Source of the DNA: Agarophyton chilense
Taxonomy: Eukaryota; Rhodophyta; Florideophyceae; Gracilariales; Gracilariaceae
Direction of reading: 5' to 3'
NCBI GenBank assembly: GCA_030374765.1
Contig: JARGXX010000031.1
Span: 186,001-250,000, forward strand
DNA: 64,000 nt
In this document: piece by piece, positions 20,721 through 32,508 of the stretch
How the letters are laid out: every line of letters begins with the position of its first letter
How positions within the stretch are numbered: position 1 is the stretch's first letter
The notes under the pieces: generated by a model
What the model saw: the letters and a program-made list of their open reading frames with translations, nothing else
Database searches by the model: none
Told to the model about the DNA's origin: nothing
Program-made: the position numbers and the translations under genes

Positions 20721-21746
20721 GCCTTCCCTCCGACTTTAGACCGTAAAAGAAATCTTATGATTCACAACAAATCGAATTATGAGCTTTTTCAATTTGCTAC
20801 GATTCCGATATGAATCAAGACTTACTTCTCCTTCGTGAATTACGCTTTTCAAGTCCCCAACAATCGAGAGTTTGTCTGTTGATTGCAATTGGTCTCGTCT
20901 TGGATTGCTCCTCGACGAACTCATTGACTTCTTTCAACGCTTTGGCGGAACTCCAAAGCACTCCAAAAAGCTTCCAAATTTGTTTCGGTAGTACCGAAGC
21001 AAAGTCGGCTCCTCTAGTAGTGGCCACTTGTTTTCCTGACTGGAATACTCACTTTTTATTAAATGCTGCCCGAGTGACGTTGAATCAGGCGTAAGTGCGA
21101 TGACCTGCTCGTAACTCCGTTTCAAGGTTAAACACGATTTTTCTGCATTTTCCACCCGCACACGATCGATATAAAATAGCTCCATCATAAACCGATTTCT
21201 TTTACAGACTTTTCGGCGGGTTATTGTACCACTTAGAACGGCAGACGAATCAATGGTATTTAATGGTTTCGTACCGGACCGAACCGGACAATACTCTTGC
21301 AAAGGGTTTGGATCGAAGGAAAGTAGTTACCTAACATCATCTGCGAATGCGCAGAACAGATATTGAATATGGGTTGTTTCAAAGCCGGGTATGAGAAAGA
21401 GCAAAAAACGAAACCCACAAAAACCGTTTGAGATTCACATGGCAAGAAGAAATCTGGTTTTGACCTACAATTGGAGCCCTATTATGCTGCTACGCAAAAT
21501 AGAGAAGCTATTTCTTTGGCGCTTCACTTTAAATCAACAGAAAGCGTTCCAGAAGTCTTAAGTGCCCCATTGGATTATAATAAAGCGAAAGGGGAACGCA
21601 AAGAAGCTCGCCGGTTTTCACAAATGGTGTACGAATCGATAGTCCATTTTTCAACGTACGATTCCGGTTATAAACGCTTTTTAAAGCCTTACACGAGTCC
21701 AGATTGGCAAAAAATTTGAGTTCTCAGGCATCACGCAGCGGTCAAG
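20721..21746. other. Remnant DNA with one unassigned small frame (21471-21719, +)
   Basis: Minus-strand pieces at 20736-21300 may be the N-terminal part of the hAT transposase but carry no recognisable motif. On plus, 21471-21719 is an 82-codon open stretch (ending YTSPDWQKI) that I cannot assign. Element B inserted 27 bases after its stop. Base 21742-21746 (TCAAG) is the left target copy of element B. Confidence 0.3.
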
Positions 21747-22380
21747 TGTCGTACAATCACCTCTGGAGTCTGCTACTGTCTTGTCTCGAGAGCGTGTTGA
21801 CGCTCAACCGTAGGGAGCGTGGAGACGCTCAACCTTAGAAGGTAGACGTGATAAACCTCGATGGTAAAATGGCACCGTGAAAACCCGCAGGGGCAAACGG
21901 CGGGGTGACTAGCCTATACCGTGTAGGTAAACGATGGTAGGCGTCGACGCGCGGGAAAGCCTGTGTGGTAGTTGAGAAAGAATGAACCAAAAGTTATAGT
22001 CGTGACCCAAGTGATGCCTGTCTTTATCAGATTAGGATGGGGGAGGTACAGTTCCCTATATGCAGTGGACTGCACTCTCCAGATCACCCGGGAGGTGCCA
22101 GCAAGGCACGGTCTCTGATCTAGTGTCAGAGAACTGGCCAGCACTGGCTACAATGCCAGGTGGCCACTCCACTACTGTACTAAAATGAAAATAATTACAA
22201 TTAAAATTACTAACAATTACTCAACCAGAAGGTACATGTCAACACTACACGTGGCTGACAACACCTAGATGGTATGTCGCCCGGAGCAGCGTGGCCGATG
22301 ATCCCTCGCATCCATCACCTACAAGGTCAGTGTAGTATATCGACAACCTTAAAGGTCAAACCTTCTGCCACAATACGACA
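21747..22380 (-). repeat. 3' LTR of element B
   Basis: Begins TGTCGTA and ends TACGACA on the given strand, 634 bp. It is the direct-repeat partner of 31900-32508. It lies upstream of the plus-strand antisense gene, so a promoter acting outward from it would be needed to express that gene. Confidence 0.9.
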
Positions 22381-22395
22381 AACCCCTTCCCTCCG
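22381..22395 (-). promoter_or_regulatory. Polypurine tract of element B
   Basis: Read on the minus strand, CGGAGGGAAGGGGTT immediately precedes the 3' LTR. A purine run in this place primes plus-strand DNA synthesis in LTR elements. Element C has its own G-run at the equivalent place. Confidence 0.7.
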
Positions 22396-23590
22396 GTGAG
22401 ACACGCCCCGTGTCTCCTTCAATCCAACCATATAGGTATAGCCAGCGACAGCGGCCCGGGCATCGGAGTGGTGTCCGCCAGGGGTGGCTCACGGTGCGCG
22501 ACGCGAAATTCTTTCAGTTTCAGAACTGGGTGCCAGTGTCGGTTGGGGAGTGCGAGCGACGACGGCGGCGCACGAATTGAGCAACAACCATTGAGGTAGG
22601 GACTTTTTGGGTTGCTCAACCTTCTTTTTCCTCTTTGGTCCCTGCGCGCGCCGTCCCGCCGGGTAGTTCCCACGGCTCGACAGCCCTTCAAGTATTGCTG
22701 CCCTTCATTGGTGGCATCGCGACCGTAATCGTGCTGTCCGGCTTTTTTTGAAGGTTTCCTGGCTTCTCGACCTTTCAGGTTTCGTCTACCTTTTAAGGAT
22801 TGCTTCGTGGCGCCTGTTGGGCCTGAGCCTGCGTCGATACAACCATTGAGGTATTGGCCTCAGTCCGTGGGGGAAGCTTCCGGTTGTGAGACCTTATTGG
22901 TGTTGAGCGGCCCCGTTGGTAATTGCGCGATCTTTTTCTGGTTTTGCATTCCGGTTCAGCTTCAAGTCTATGACAGGATCGCGACACCTCCAAGTGCGCG
23001 TGCTAACCCATTCGGTGTCACTTCGACGCACCTTGCGCCGCATCGTGGATTCGCCACCGATGCCTCGAAGGGGTGGGTCGTCCCCATAGGCTGCACCAGC
23101 GCTCGAGAGACGTGAGGTGGCGACAACCATTGAGATTGAAGAAGTCGGCGATTCCCAGGGGATTGATACCCATGAAGTTATGCCTTTAAGGTCGGATTGG
23201 TCCCGCTCCACGATACTTGAAAGGTCTGGACCCGCCTGCGCCTGTACGATGGCAACTGTTTCACCTGAAACGTCGATATCGGTACTACCGAAAACGTTGG
23301 ATACGTTTGCCTTCTCCTCGGAACGGACCGAGGAGGCGTAACTTAAGAAGGATGAATACCCGCTGGTGTTCCACGCGGCAGAGGAGGTCGAGTCATAACC
23401 TCGTCCGTCGGTTCGAGCTACTGCCTTCCCAGCTAAGTCAGGTAGCGGCCCATCTCGTGGCCGTAGACGCGGTAGTACTACTAAGAAAGTGAATCGCTCG
23501 GCTTCTCGAACGCCTACCACCATTGGCTCTCGCAGCGTGCCTGTTGCTGTGACACAGTTCTCCCCTAGAACCCCGGCTGACCCATACTAA
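22396..23590 (+). other. Leader or decayed 5' part of the B antisense gene
   Basis: Between the 3' LTR and the long antisense frame lie 1.2 kb with short frames only. One, 23117-23341, is in phase with the later gene but separated by stops at 23339-23341 and 23588-23590. Sequence of this kind could be a 5' untranslated leader, an intron-containing start or a broken N-terminus. It keeps the ACC...GGT hairpins typical of this element. Confidence 0.4.
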
Positions 23591-25024
23591 CACAGTGGTG
23601 GACTTCCTCCGACAACACGAACTAATTGGTCTCACAATCCCGCGTTTGGTGCGGCGAACCGGACCGCGAATCAGTATGGACCTTTTGGTATTGCCTTCGA
23701 CCAGGTGACTCACAGTGACCTGTTGACGCACGATTGGCCTGTGGCGGTGGGTAATTCGTCATTGCCGGCAGCTCTCACTAAATCGCAATTGGATACCTAC
23801 TTGGGTTTGTTCCGTTGGGACTGCAAGCGCGTCTGCTGTGACCCATTGCTTTTGAAGAAACGGGACCAAGACTCTCAACCTCGCCAGGGTCGAATGGAAT
23901 GTTACCAGAGTCGGCAGCGTCATTCACATTTGAGGTATTTCATCCCGCCGATATATCCGAGCGACTTGCCGTATGCGCGCATCGAACCGGAGCTGGATTA
24001 TTACCGTCGATTGGTGGTGCAAGTGTGCCAGTACCCGTCTATTCCGGAAACTTACCTTCCGATTTCTCCCGACTCTGAAATATACGGAGATGGTGTTCAA
24101 CCTGTAGCTCGCATCTTCTTCATACCTTCAAGGGTTGCCCAGGATATTTTCCGATTTGGTTACGAGAACATCGTTGAGAGAACCGATAACACCGTGATGG
24201 ATTTGGACTCGTATCTGGAGCAGAGCAAAAATTACCATTGGAATTCTCATCAAGGTTGGGAGGCTTTCGATCCCGCAACTTGGGAGACTGTGCCTCGCCA
24301 CGCCCAATATTATCCAGGGGAGCCTCCTGTTTATGGAGCTCCCGCGAGCCCCGAACCTTATCACGGTACTGTAGACACACCAGTTGGTCGTTATGCTGGT
24401 CCCTTCCCGTCCGAGCCGTTACCTCAAGGTCGTAAGTTGCCTATCCCTACGGGTGTGACTCCTACTCAACCGAGCTCCTTGCGGGTTGCTGGTCCGGTTC
24501 GACCTCTATTGGCGGGTATTGCTCGTCCTCCGCCTCGATCTATGATGGATTCTCCGGCCGTGGTCGGTTTGCTGTCTCGAATTCGCCAGTCTTGCTTCAC
24601 CAACTCTCAAAGGGCCGGGCCTCCCTCCGTGGTTGCTGCATTAACGCTCCTTGAAGGTTTGCTGTGGCGTCATGCACAATACATGAAGGCGCTGAACCAA
24701 CTTGATGAGTTCCGGAATCAGTTCCAGTTGGATATGTACCAACTGGTTACCCGTCAGGTTGCCAGTCTGGCAAGCATCTCTGCTACTGCGCCACCTGATC
24801 CTTTGACGGATCCCCTTTTAGATGCTAAGTTGAACCCTGCGGTTTTGCAACCTGCTCCGGCGGTTCCCTTCGTTCAACCTCTTTTGGTTTCGACTCCTCT
24901 CCCCAGTGGTAGCGCTACCGCTCCTTCGCTACCTCCTACGTGGATGGCTCCTAGCATTTCTGCAAGTTTTCCTGCGTGGGTATTCAATAACACGGGTCTT
25001 TCTACTCCCGGACTCGGGGGCTAG
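23591..25024 (+). CDS. Antisense protein of gypsy element B, unknown family
   Basis: An open frame of 478 codons on the strand opposite to pol, ending TAG at 25022-25024. No ATG lies near its 5' end (the first in frame is at 23894), so the true start is missing or upstream. I do not recognise the fold. Blocks shared with the antisense protein of element C are RWDCKRV (C: SWDWRNRI), YFIP (C: YFVP), FFIPSRV (C: WYVPPRV) and a Trp followed by an aromatic-Asp motif; that motif, FDPATWETVPRHAQ at 24266-24307, matches YDHDTDSFTSIPRHPQ of element A. The C-terminal 200 residues are Pro-rich. It ends 236 bases before the end of pol, so the two genes converge without overlapping. Confidence 0.6.
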   Translation, partial: HSGGLPPTTRTNWSHNPAFGAANRTANQYGPFGIAFDQVTHSDLLTHDWPVAVGNSSLPAALTKSQLDTYLGLFRWDCKRVCCDPLLLKKRDQDSQPRQGRMECYQSRQRHSHLRYFIPPIYPSDLPYARIEPELDYYRRLVVQVCQYPSIPETYLPISPDSEIYGDGVQPVARIFFIPSRVAQDIFRFGYENIVERTDNTVMDLDSYLEQSKNYHWNSHQGWEAFDPATWETVPRHAQYYPGEPPVYGAPASPEPYHGTVDTPVGRYAGPFPSEPLPQGRKLPIPTGVTPTQPSSLRVAGPVRPLLAGIARPPPRSMMDSPAVVGLLSRIRQSCFTNSQRAGPPSVVAALTLLEGLLWRHAQYMKALNQLDEFRNQFQLDMYQLVTRQVASLASISATAPPDPLTDPLLDAKLNPAVLQPAPAVPFVQPLLVSTPLPSGSATAPSLPPTWMAPSISASFPAWVFNNTGLSTPGLGG

Positions 25025-25259
25025 ACTTTCTGTCGCTTCACCTTTGACGTTCTTGTGGCGGGCGCCTGCCGTTTGACTTCCTTAGTGTCTCCTTCTTCAA
25101 TTCAATTGTTGTCTCTTCTTGTATCTTCTACTGTTACATTCGGTTGTTCTTTCGTGTCCTCCCTTGTAGGTATTCTGACACGCACATGAGTCCACCTTCT
25201 GCGGAAAACGACGTCTTTTCTTCTCCTTCCTTAGGCCTGAGTATGAAAAAGGTCTAAGG

Positions 25260-27632
25260 TTAGCCGTTTGCAGGCATCGGCTCCTTGCGACGGCGCCAAT
25301 ACCTGATACGTAAGTGTGGGGGTATTGTGGATGGGGGTTCGAGGGTCACCCCTTCTGGGCCCAAGCCGTACCACCTTACGGTGTACTTCAGACCATTGTA
25401 CGTTTGCGTGTGGCCTAACAGGCGGTCAACGGGAAATTCCTCTGAGGTTTGGTTCTGATCTTTCGGGGGAACGCTAGCTCGAAGGTTCATATGATCCGAG
25501 TTGGGAGCTTCGTGTGTGGGAGCCGGGTCGGGAGCTCCCGCTGTTACCTTTTGAGGTTCCATTTCCGTCTCTGTTAGAGGGTTGTAATCCGTATCATCCC
25601 GGTGTAGTTCATCATTCACCTCAATTGGGGTGGGGTCCTCGGAGGGTCGAGTGCGCAGAGCTACCTCTCTGGGCTCTCGGGCTGAGGTGCATGCCTCAAT
25701 GCGATGTTGAACCGTTTCAGGTGCTACTGTAATACGGTCAATTGATATCGTATTCGGTATTCCATCTTGGTCAACCGTAACGGTGTGGTCTGATGCGTTC
25801 AATACCTTATAAGGTCCCATTGATTTGGGTAAAAGCTTCGAATTGATATCTCTGTCAATAGCTTCATCGTCCGCTTCATCACCCGGTCTTCTACCTGAAG
25901 CTGGGTTATCTATGTAGACATAGTGTCCCGAAGATACAGAGACCACTTTTGTTACCCTACGGTCGTAGTCGGCCTTGTACCGCTTCTGGGCGGCAGTGAG
26001 GCGGCTCTCTGCATGTTTGAGAGCCCTCCTCAACCTCACAAGGGTATTTCGCTTAACTTGGGCAGCGGTCAGTGCGCCAGCTGCAGTGCTAGTGGTATGA
26101 CCTCCCTGCACTACAATACCTGGGGGGTGTCGCGAAAGAACCAAATCAAAGAGAGTGGTCTGCGTTGACCGGTGTACCTGAAGGTTATAGAAATAGGTGA
26201 GCGGTTGCACCAGCTCATGCCACCCAGTTTGGTGCTCTTCCGTATAGTGTCGTAGCCTTGATACCAATGTGTGGTTAAAGCGCTCGACCTGTCCGTTTGT
26301 CTACTGGTGGTAGGCAGTCGTGAAATAGTGCTTGATACCCAAGAGGTTACAGATTGTTTTGAAGAACTTCGATGCCAGGTTTGAACCATTATTGGTCAGT
26401 AGGTACAGTGGTGCACCATACGGGTAGACCCAACTGTTAAGGAACGCGATTTCCAGCGTTGTTGACTTCGTATTCTTTAAAGGTATCAATCTCGTGAGCT
26501 TCGAGAACCTGTCGGTGATCACTAGAATGTGTTGATACCCATTCTTTGTCTTGGGAAGTGGTCCTAGAAGGTCTATCGCAACAAACTCCAGTGGACCCGC
26601 GTCTGTAAACAGGTTGAGGTATTTTCGATGCTTTCGAATACCACCGCAGGTACAAACACAGGATTCGCATTGACCTACAAAGTTATAGACATCATGGGCC
26701 ATATGAGGCCAGTAGAACTGTTGCCTCAAGGTGTAGCACATCCTGGTGGCAACGGGGTGCCTCGATAGTCGCGGGTAGTGCGTGAGATACAAGACTCTCG
26801 GGCACAGCGCCTTCGGAACCATCTTTTGATGGCTACCATCCGAGGTTGACCTTCTCACGATGTACCCATTGTGGTCCACATTGAACGGTGAACCTTTGAA
26901 ACCAATTTGGTCAGCCAGGCTTTTGCAGTGCGCATCCTGGGCCTGTTCTCGTAGGAATACCTCTCGGGTTACGGGCATGACGTTCGTTTCCTCTAGGGTC
27001 AGTATCTGCGTTGCCATGTCGGTGTTCCGAAAGGCACCTTCTTCAGGGATGTCCCAACATCCTTCTAGGTGTTCGCCGGTACCATTTTCGTTTCATGACA
27101 CCAAAAAGCGAAGGATGTCATCGTCCACAGGTTCTGTCTCTAGCCCTGAGGTGTTTAAGCGTGACGTAGCATCAGCTATGTTGTGCTTGATACCTGGACG
27201 GTACTGTACGTCGTGTTCAAACTTCGACAGTCTCAACCTCCAACGGGCAAGTCTACCCAACGCATCTGCGAGTCCGAGGATCCACCTTAAGGCGTCGTGG
27301 TCGGTACGCAACGTAAAGCGCTTACCATACAGGTAGGGACGGAGCATTAACATGCTCCACACTTTTGCTAGACATTCCTTCTCGGTTACCCTGTAGTTTT
27401 GCTCCGCCTCATTCATAGCGCGGCTCCATTACCCTATAGGTAATTTGTCTCCGTTATGCTGCTCCTGCATGAGACAACAACCAATTTGGGCATGAGATGC
27501 ATACGTATCCAGCGTGTACGGTAGACCTTTTTTCGGTATTGCTAAGATTGGCGGCGACAACAGCGCTCGTTTCAATTCCTCAAAGGTATCCATTTTGTCG
27601 TTCGATAGATTTTTCAAACCGTTTAGGTTCAC
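25260..27632 (-). pseudogene. pol of element B: RNase H, integrase, chromodomain
   Basis: In element orientation the RNase H keeps LDTYASHAQIGCCL (a Tyr where the second Asp of DTDAS is usual), VTEKECLAKVWS and RTDHDALRW. It is broken by a TAA at 27429-27431 just before WSRAM, where the family has GYWSR, and by a stop at 27093. The integrase has a finger (CESCVCTC), EFVAIDLLGPLPKT, LTNNGSNLAS (Asp of the DNG motif changed to Asn) and GQVERFN, with a TAG between YHQ and TNG at about 26300. The tail holds MGPYKVLNASDHTVTV and a chromodomain (VDRLLGHTQTYNGLKYTVRW). With a catalytic Asp lost and stops present it cannot integrate. Confidence 0.85.
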
Positions 27633-29542
27633 CTTTCTGGAGCTTCTTGTTGAGGGGAGCCGCTATTTTCGCGAATCCCTTCACGAAGCGACGATAGACG
27701 TTGCATGAACTTATAAAGGATTGTACGTCTATCTGGGATCGTGGCACCTTGACCTCTTTTACGGCTCTAATGTTGCTCGGCGCAACCTCTAGGGTACCAG
27801 GGCCTTTGATGTGGCCCAGGGTTTCAACCGTTCTGGTAAAGAAAAAGCATTTGCGTAGCTTCAGCGTCACCCCCGCCTCAGCTAGGAGGTTTAGTACGGT
27901 GGGCATGTGAGAAAAATGCTCTCCTACCAATCTGGAGTATATGATTACATCATCGATGTATGCCAAGGCAGTTGTCCACTTAACCTTCGAAAGGATGATG
28001 TCCAGCGCCCTTCGAAAGGTGGCTGGAGCATTGCAACCCGTATGGCATCCGCGTGAAGCGAAACAAACTTGCATGGCACGTGAAAGTCGTTTTGTCTCGA
28101 TCTTCCTCACCTCTAGATACCTGCCAATAACCAAAATTGGCATCCAACGTGGTAAATGTCTGCGCATCTCCCAAGGAGTCGATGCACTCATCCATTCTAG
28201 GAATCTGGTACGAATCCCTGACGGTCAAGCTATTGAGCCTTCTGTAGTCCACACAGAACCTCATACGGTTATCTCCTTTCCTCTGAACCAGAACCACGGG
28301 ACTAGCCCAGTCTGAGTTGGCTGGCTCAATTTCACCTTCTTGGAGCATTCGCTCCACTTCTTTGACTTCTACTTCTCTCTCCTTCGGACCTGCACGGTAT
28401 GGTTGGTGATAAATCGGCTTTGAGTCAAGGAGGAGCTCGATGCGATGCTGTGTAGCTTTAATTTGGCCCAGATGGCCTGACCACATGGTTTCGAACTCCT
28501 CCAGAAGGTCGAGAATACGGCCCCGCAGTTCGCCGTTTTCTTCACCGATCTGGACTGTATCTTGCAATTGCCTCTCACGGTCAGGTTCCTCTTCTTTGTC
28601 CACCGATGCCTTATCGGTTAGCTTTTCTTCCAAGTTGGTATTTATCGATACCATTGTGGTTGTGGACGCATTTGCGCACCCCCCTTCCTTATCGAAGGCG
28701 ACCTCGCCGAGATCAGTGTGAGCTACGGTGAATATCCCTTGCGGTGTCGGTAGTGCGATGCCAACATTGGTATTTTTCGGCAACTTCACGTCATGACTGC
28801 TGAAGTTGCTGAGACACACTTTAAAGGGTTGATTTGGTATGTTGTCGACAATCTCGTTGGCCATCAAGGTGAGGTGTCGATGTGCTAACCTCGGATGGTT
28901 TTGTAGTATGACCAGCCCAGGGGTTGCACACGACACCGTTACCATTATTTGGTGTATTGGCGGGATAACAACTTGTTTGGTAATGCGCATTTTGTTGGAG
29001 ACCGTTTCGGTGGATATCCTCTTCTTCGGTTTGACGAACCATCCCCGTTTGGGTTCTGTATTACGTAAAATGGCAATTCGTCCTCCGTGACGTAGGGCGA
29101 CGGTGTGGGAACCAGGAAGGATTGCTTTGACATGTCTGTCGATGAAGTTCGTACTTATTAGGCAGTCTGTTGAGAAACGGTCGACAACAAAGAATTGCAG
29201 TCTTGCCTTGAGGTGTCCGAGCTGCACCACAGTGGTGAGCATACCTCGAAGGTTTAGTGGGCGCTTATTTGCATCCACCAGGGGGTTGTTGTCGGGAGGT
29301 CGGCTCAAGTTCCGAAGTACCGCCTCAGGTATGACCCGGGAGTTAAGCACGTTTGGGCCGGCCCCCGTATCCAACAAGCGGTTGACCGGAACCGCAAGGC
29401 GACCGGAGAAACACATTGAAGCACGTACTTTATAGTTGTTGTACTTCATATGACAAACCGGAACTGGTTGTGACGTGTTCTCTTCCACCTTCAAGGTTCT
29501 GGGTATCGATTGGCCTTCCAATTGCAGGTTGGGTTCGGCCAT
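27580..29542 (-). pseudogene. pol of element B: protease and reverse transcriptase
   Basis: The frame can start at an ATG at 29542 that overlaps the gag stop (TAATG) or at 29554. Protease: LLDTGAGPNVLN. RT: VDYRRLNSLTVRDSYQIPRMDECI, FTTLDANFGYW, FTRMPYGL; then about two bases are lost near 28036 and reading resumes one frame over with NAPATFRRALDI and the intact catalytic box YIDDVIIYS. A second frame change near 27.6 kb leads to RNase H. Family-typical order and motifs make the assignment certain; the frameshifts make it a pseudogene. Confidence 0.88.
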
Positions 29543-31842
29543 TACGTCAACCATTCGGTGTTTTCCTCCTGTACGGGAGGAATTGAGTCCAAGTTTGGTG
29601 TTTCCTCGATGGTAATGACCTGTACCGGTGTACGGGGTTGGAACCTATTTGGTGCTTGCGTTGAAGACCCATTGAGGTGTTTGTGATTGTGCATGCTAGC
29701 CTGAATCAACTGGTCTCTTATCCCCGGAGGTAAGTTAGCGCAATTGTTTTCCAAATGGTCTGTCGCGAAACAGAACCAGCAAACGAGGCCTCCAGTTTGG
29801 GGGTCTCGCGTTACCATTGAGGGGGGCTTCGAAACCTGGTTGGTAGGAGCAGTTGCGTAGGATGTGGGTGGAGAGTTATGGGAGCTCGCTCCCTGCATCC
29901 TATGCGAGCTCACCGCACTTGGCGGTGATTGTACCGAGTGTGGTGTACGCGTTGACGACCAATTTCCTACCATCGAAGGTTTCGAGAACCGCCCCTGGGT
30001 CACTTCCAAGTGAATAGCACTCCTTGTAGGTACTTCGAGGTGCGAGATACCCTCTAAGGTTGTGTTGTCTTCAATTTACAAGACTGACCTTTTCGATTTA
30101 TCCTTCGAGGTTGGAGGCAGGGCTGGTCTCTTTCCCAGCCGAAGGGTATCTCCAAGGACCTGGGAGTATCGAGCCAGCCCATTGTAGTCTACCTTTCGGT
30201 TAGTGGCCAGGTAATTGCGTAACTGGGAACGGATCGCTTTGTCGAAATTGTCGGCAAATAGCGACTTTAACCTAGAGGTAGTGAACACATTACCACAACG
30301 GGTTGCCAGATTCCACGGCGCGAGCGAAAACTTCGATTCGGTTTGCCCAGACCTTTGACGGTGAGCGAGGACTTCCGGGTAAGCCTCTTGGATAACCTCA
30401 TAGGTGGCATATGTTTCTAAAAGGAAATTGACCACTTCTGGGTATGAATCCAACATCTCTGTGCCATCCTCATCCATGGCTAAGATATTGCCGCGGAGCC
30501 GACCCTGCAGCAAGTAGTATGCCTGTCCTTTCAGGTAAAACTGAAATAGCCACATAGAAGCGCCTTCGGAAAAACCATTTTGGTCACATGCAAGCTTGAA
30601 CTTCTGTAGAAACTAAATCACCGCAATACGATCCGTACCTGTGAAAGCTGTATCATCCATTTGGAATCTGAGCTTCTCGTGGTGCTTAGTAATCTTCTGA
30701 GCAACCTCTTGGGTCTATTCAGACGACTTGTTGATCAACCGATAATTCCTGTAGTCAACCGCTTTGGTGGACATATCGTTTAATGGTTGGTGCACCTCCA
30801 GGTCCATTTCGGTGTCCGACTCAGAGTCGGGAGACTCATTGTATCGCTTTTTACCCTTTCGGGTCTTTTTCGACGACTTCTTCGTCGACCTGTTCGGTTT
30901 CTTCTTCTTCTTACCTTTACGGTCATCATCCGACGATGAACTCGTATCGGAACTGGAGTCTGACGAGTCGGGGTCTGAATCATTCTCTCGATTTTTTCCA
31001 CTCTTCATCCTCCGCTTCTTCCATTTTCGGTTTCTTCGTCGCTCATCCAACGAGTCAGACGAATCGTCCTTGGGACCACCTCCATGGGTATCCTTGTGAA
31101 TGAAACCAGTAATTGGTGGCAGATAGATGTTTTGAGGATCTACCTTCCTAGGGATCTCTGGACTCTGCCTTGGACCTTGTAGGTACTCACTATCAGTAGG
31201 TAAGTGTTTGTAATGGGTGGAATGACCTATTTGGAACCCTTGTGGTGTGCGCTTTGCGATGTTCACCTGTGTAGGTCGGGATTCTGCGAATCCCTCGGAA
31301 ACCCAAAGGTCCCGCACAGCGCGGTAAACATGCTCCCTAGCATCTGTAAAGATATACTGTTTCACCGTTTCAGGTATCCTGTCCGATAGCTCTTGAGCTG
31401 CTCGGTCAGCCACAATACGGGTAAATGCATCGACGTCCATTGAGGGCGGAACCATCCGGGTATCCGACTTCTCCTTTACGGTTAATGCATTCTCAACCGC
31501 GAGGGTGACGAGCGCTTTCGCTCGCTCTTCAAGCTGAGGCCATAGCTCCTCCGCTGCAACCTCAATTGGTAATTCCCTTTGAGGTTCCGTTGCCATAGGC
31601 GGCGGACCATATACCTTTACGGTTTTGTCCCGAGGGTGCCGGAGCAGCTCCTCGGGGTTCTCCAGGATCGGTAGAACCGATGGGGCTTCTTTAAAATCTT
31701 TATGGCTCTGCGGGGCGCTTGCAACACGCATATTTCTTTTCGGTCGTTCCATTTCTGACCAATAGTGGTATCCTATATTGCTTTGCGGAATTTCCTGAAA
31801 CCAAATAGGTGTACGAGCGTCCAATCCTTCTCGGAATCTCAT
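29542..31842 (-). pseudogene. gag of element B
   Basis: Starts at ATG 31842 and is open for 375 residues: a variable N-terminus, then a Ser/Asp-rich stretch (SDPDSSDSSSDTSSSSDDD) and a basic one (KGKKKKKPNRSTKK). Stops at about 30715, 30615 and 30076 interrupt the rest. The capsid core is readable in the same frame (FLQKFKLACDQNGFSEGA, LLQGRLRGN, VNFLLETYAT). A CCHC knuckle CWFCFATDHLENNC follows at about 29760-29800. The gag stop TAA (29544-29542) overlaps a pol ATG. ACC...GGT hairpins are extremely dense here, 16 in 30758-31623. Confidence 0.8.
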
Positions 31843-31878
31843 GTGAACCGTGAAGGTACGACGAAACCTAAAAATACT

Positions 31879-31896
31879 TTCTAAGTCGGGAGCCCA
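31879..31896 (-). promoter_or_regulatory. Primer-binding site of element B
   Basis: On the minus strand TGGGCTCCCGACTTAGAA begins three bases after the 5' LTR end (TACGACA in the LTR's own sense). It matches the site of element C at 17 of 18 positions. Confidence 0.65.
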
Positions 31897-31899
31897 GAA

Positions 31900-32508
31900 T
31901 GTCGTACAATCACCTCTGGGGTATGCTACTGTCTTGTCTCGGGAGCGTGGTGACGCTCATACTTAGAAGGTAGACGTAATAAACCTCGATGGTAACAGGG
32001 CACCGTGAAAACCCGCAGGGGCAAACGGCGGGGCAACTAGCCTATACCGTGTAGGTGAACGATGGTAGGCGTCAACGCGCGGTAAGACCTATGTGGTAGT
32101 TGAGAAAGAATGAACCAAAAGTTATAGTCGTGACCCAAGTGATGCCTGTCCTTATCAGATTAGGATGGGGGAGGTGCAGTTCCCTATATGCAGTGGACTG
32201 CACTCTCCAGATCACCCGGGAGGTGCCAGCAAGGCACGGTCTCTGACCTAGTGTCAGAGACCTGGCCAGCACTGGCTACAGTGCCAGGTGGCCACTACAC
32301 TACTGTATTAAAATAAATATAATTACAATTACAATTAATAACAAATACTCAACCAGAAGGTACATGTCAACACTACACGTGGCTGACAACACCTAGATGG
32401 TATGTCGCCCGGAGCGGCGCTGCCGCTGATCCCTCGAATTAATCACCTACAAGGTCAGTGTAGTATATCGACAACCTCAAAGGTCAAACCTTCTGCCACT
32501 ATACGACA
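31900..32508 (-). repeat. 5' LTR of element B
   Basis: 609 bp, TGTCGTA to TACGACA, the direct-repeat partner of 21747-22380 and the inverted relative of the solo LTR 3454-4087. The right flank TGAAG is the target duplication. Confidence 0.9.

Larger units (their letters stand above)
21747..32508 (-). mobile_element. Gypsy element B: full-length, decayed chromovirus
   Basis: A Ty3/gypsy element in minus orientation bounded by LTRs 31900-32508 (5') and 21747-22380 (3'). The flanks TCAAG (21742-21746) and TGAAG (32509-32513) form a 5-bp target duplication with one mismatch. In element orientation it holds a primer site, gag, pol with chromodomain, a plus-strand (antisense) gene and a purine tract before the 3' LTR. 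Pol carries at least two frameshifts and several stops and gag three stops, so the copy is dead. The LTRs differ in length (609 against 634 bp), in line with age. Confidence 0.9.

Noticed and set aside
23705..25024. Translation start of the B antisense gene at 23705
   Set aside because: The codon there is GTG, and a conserved WD motif lies near it with open frame upstream to 23591. The real start could not be determined.
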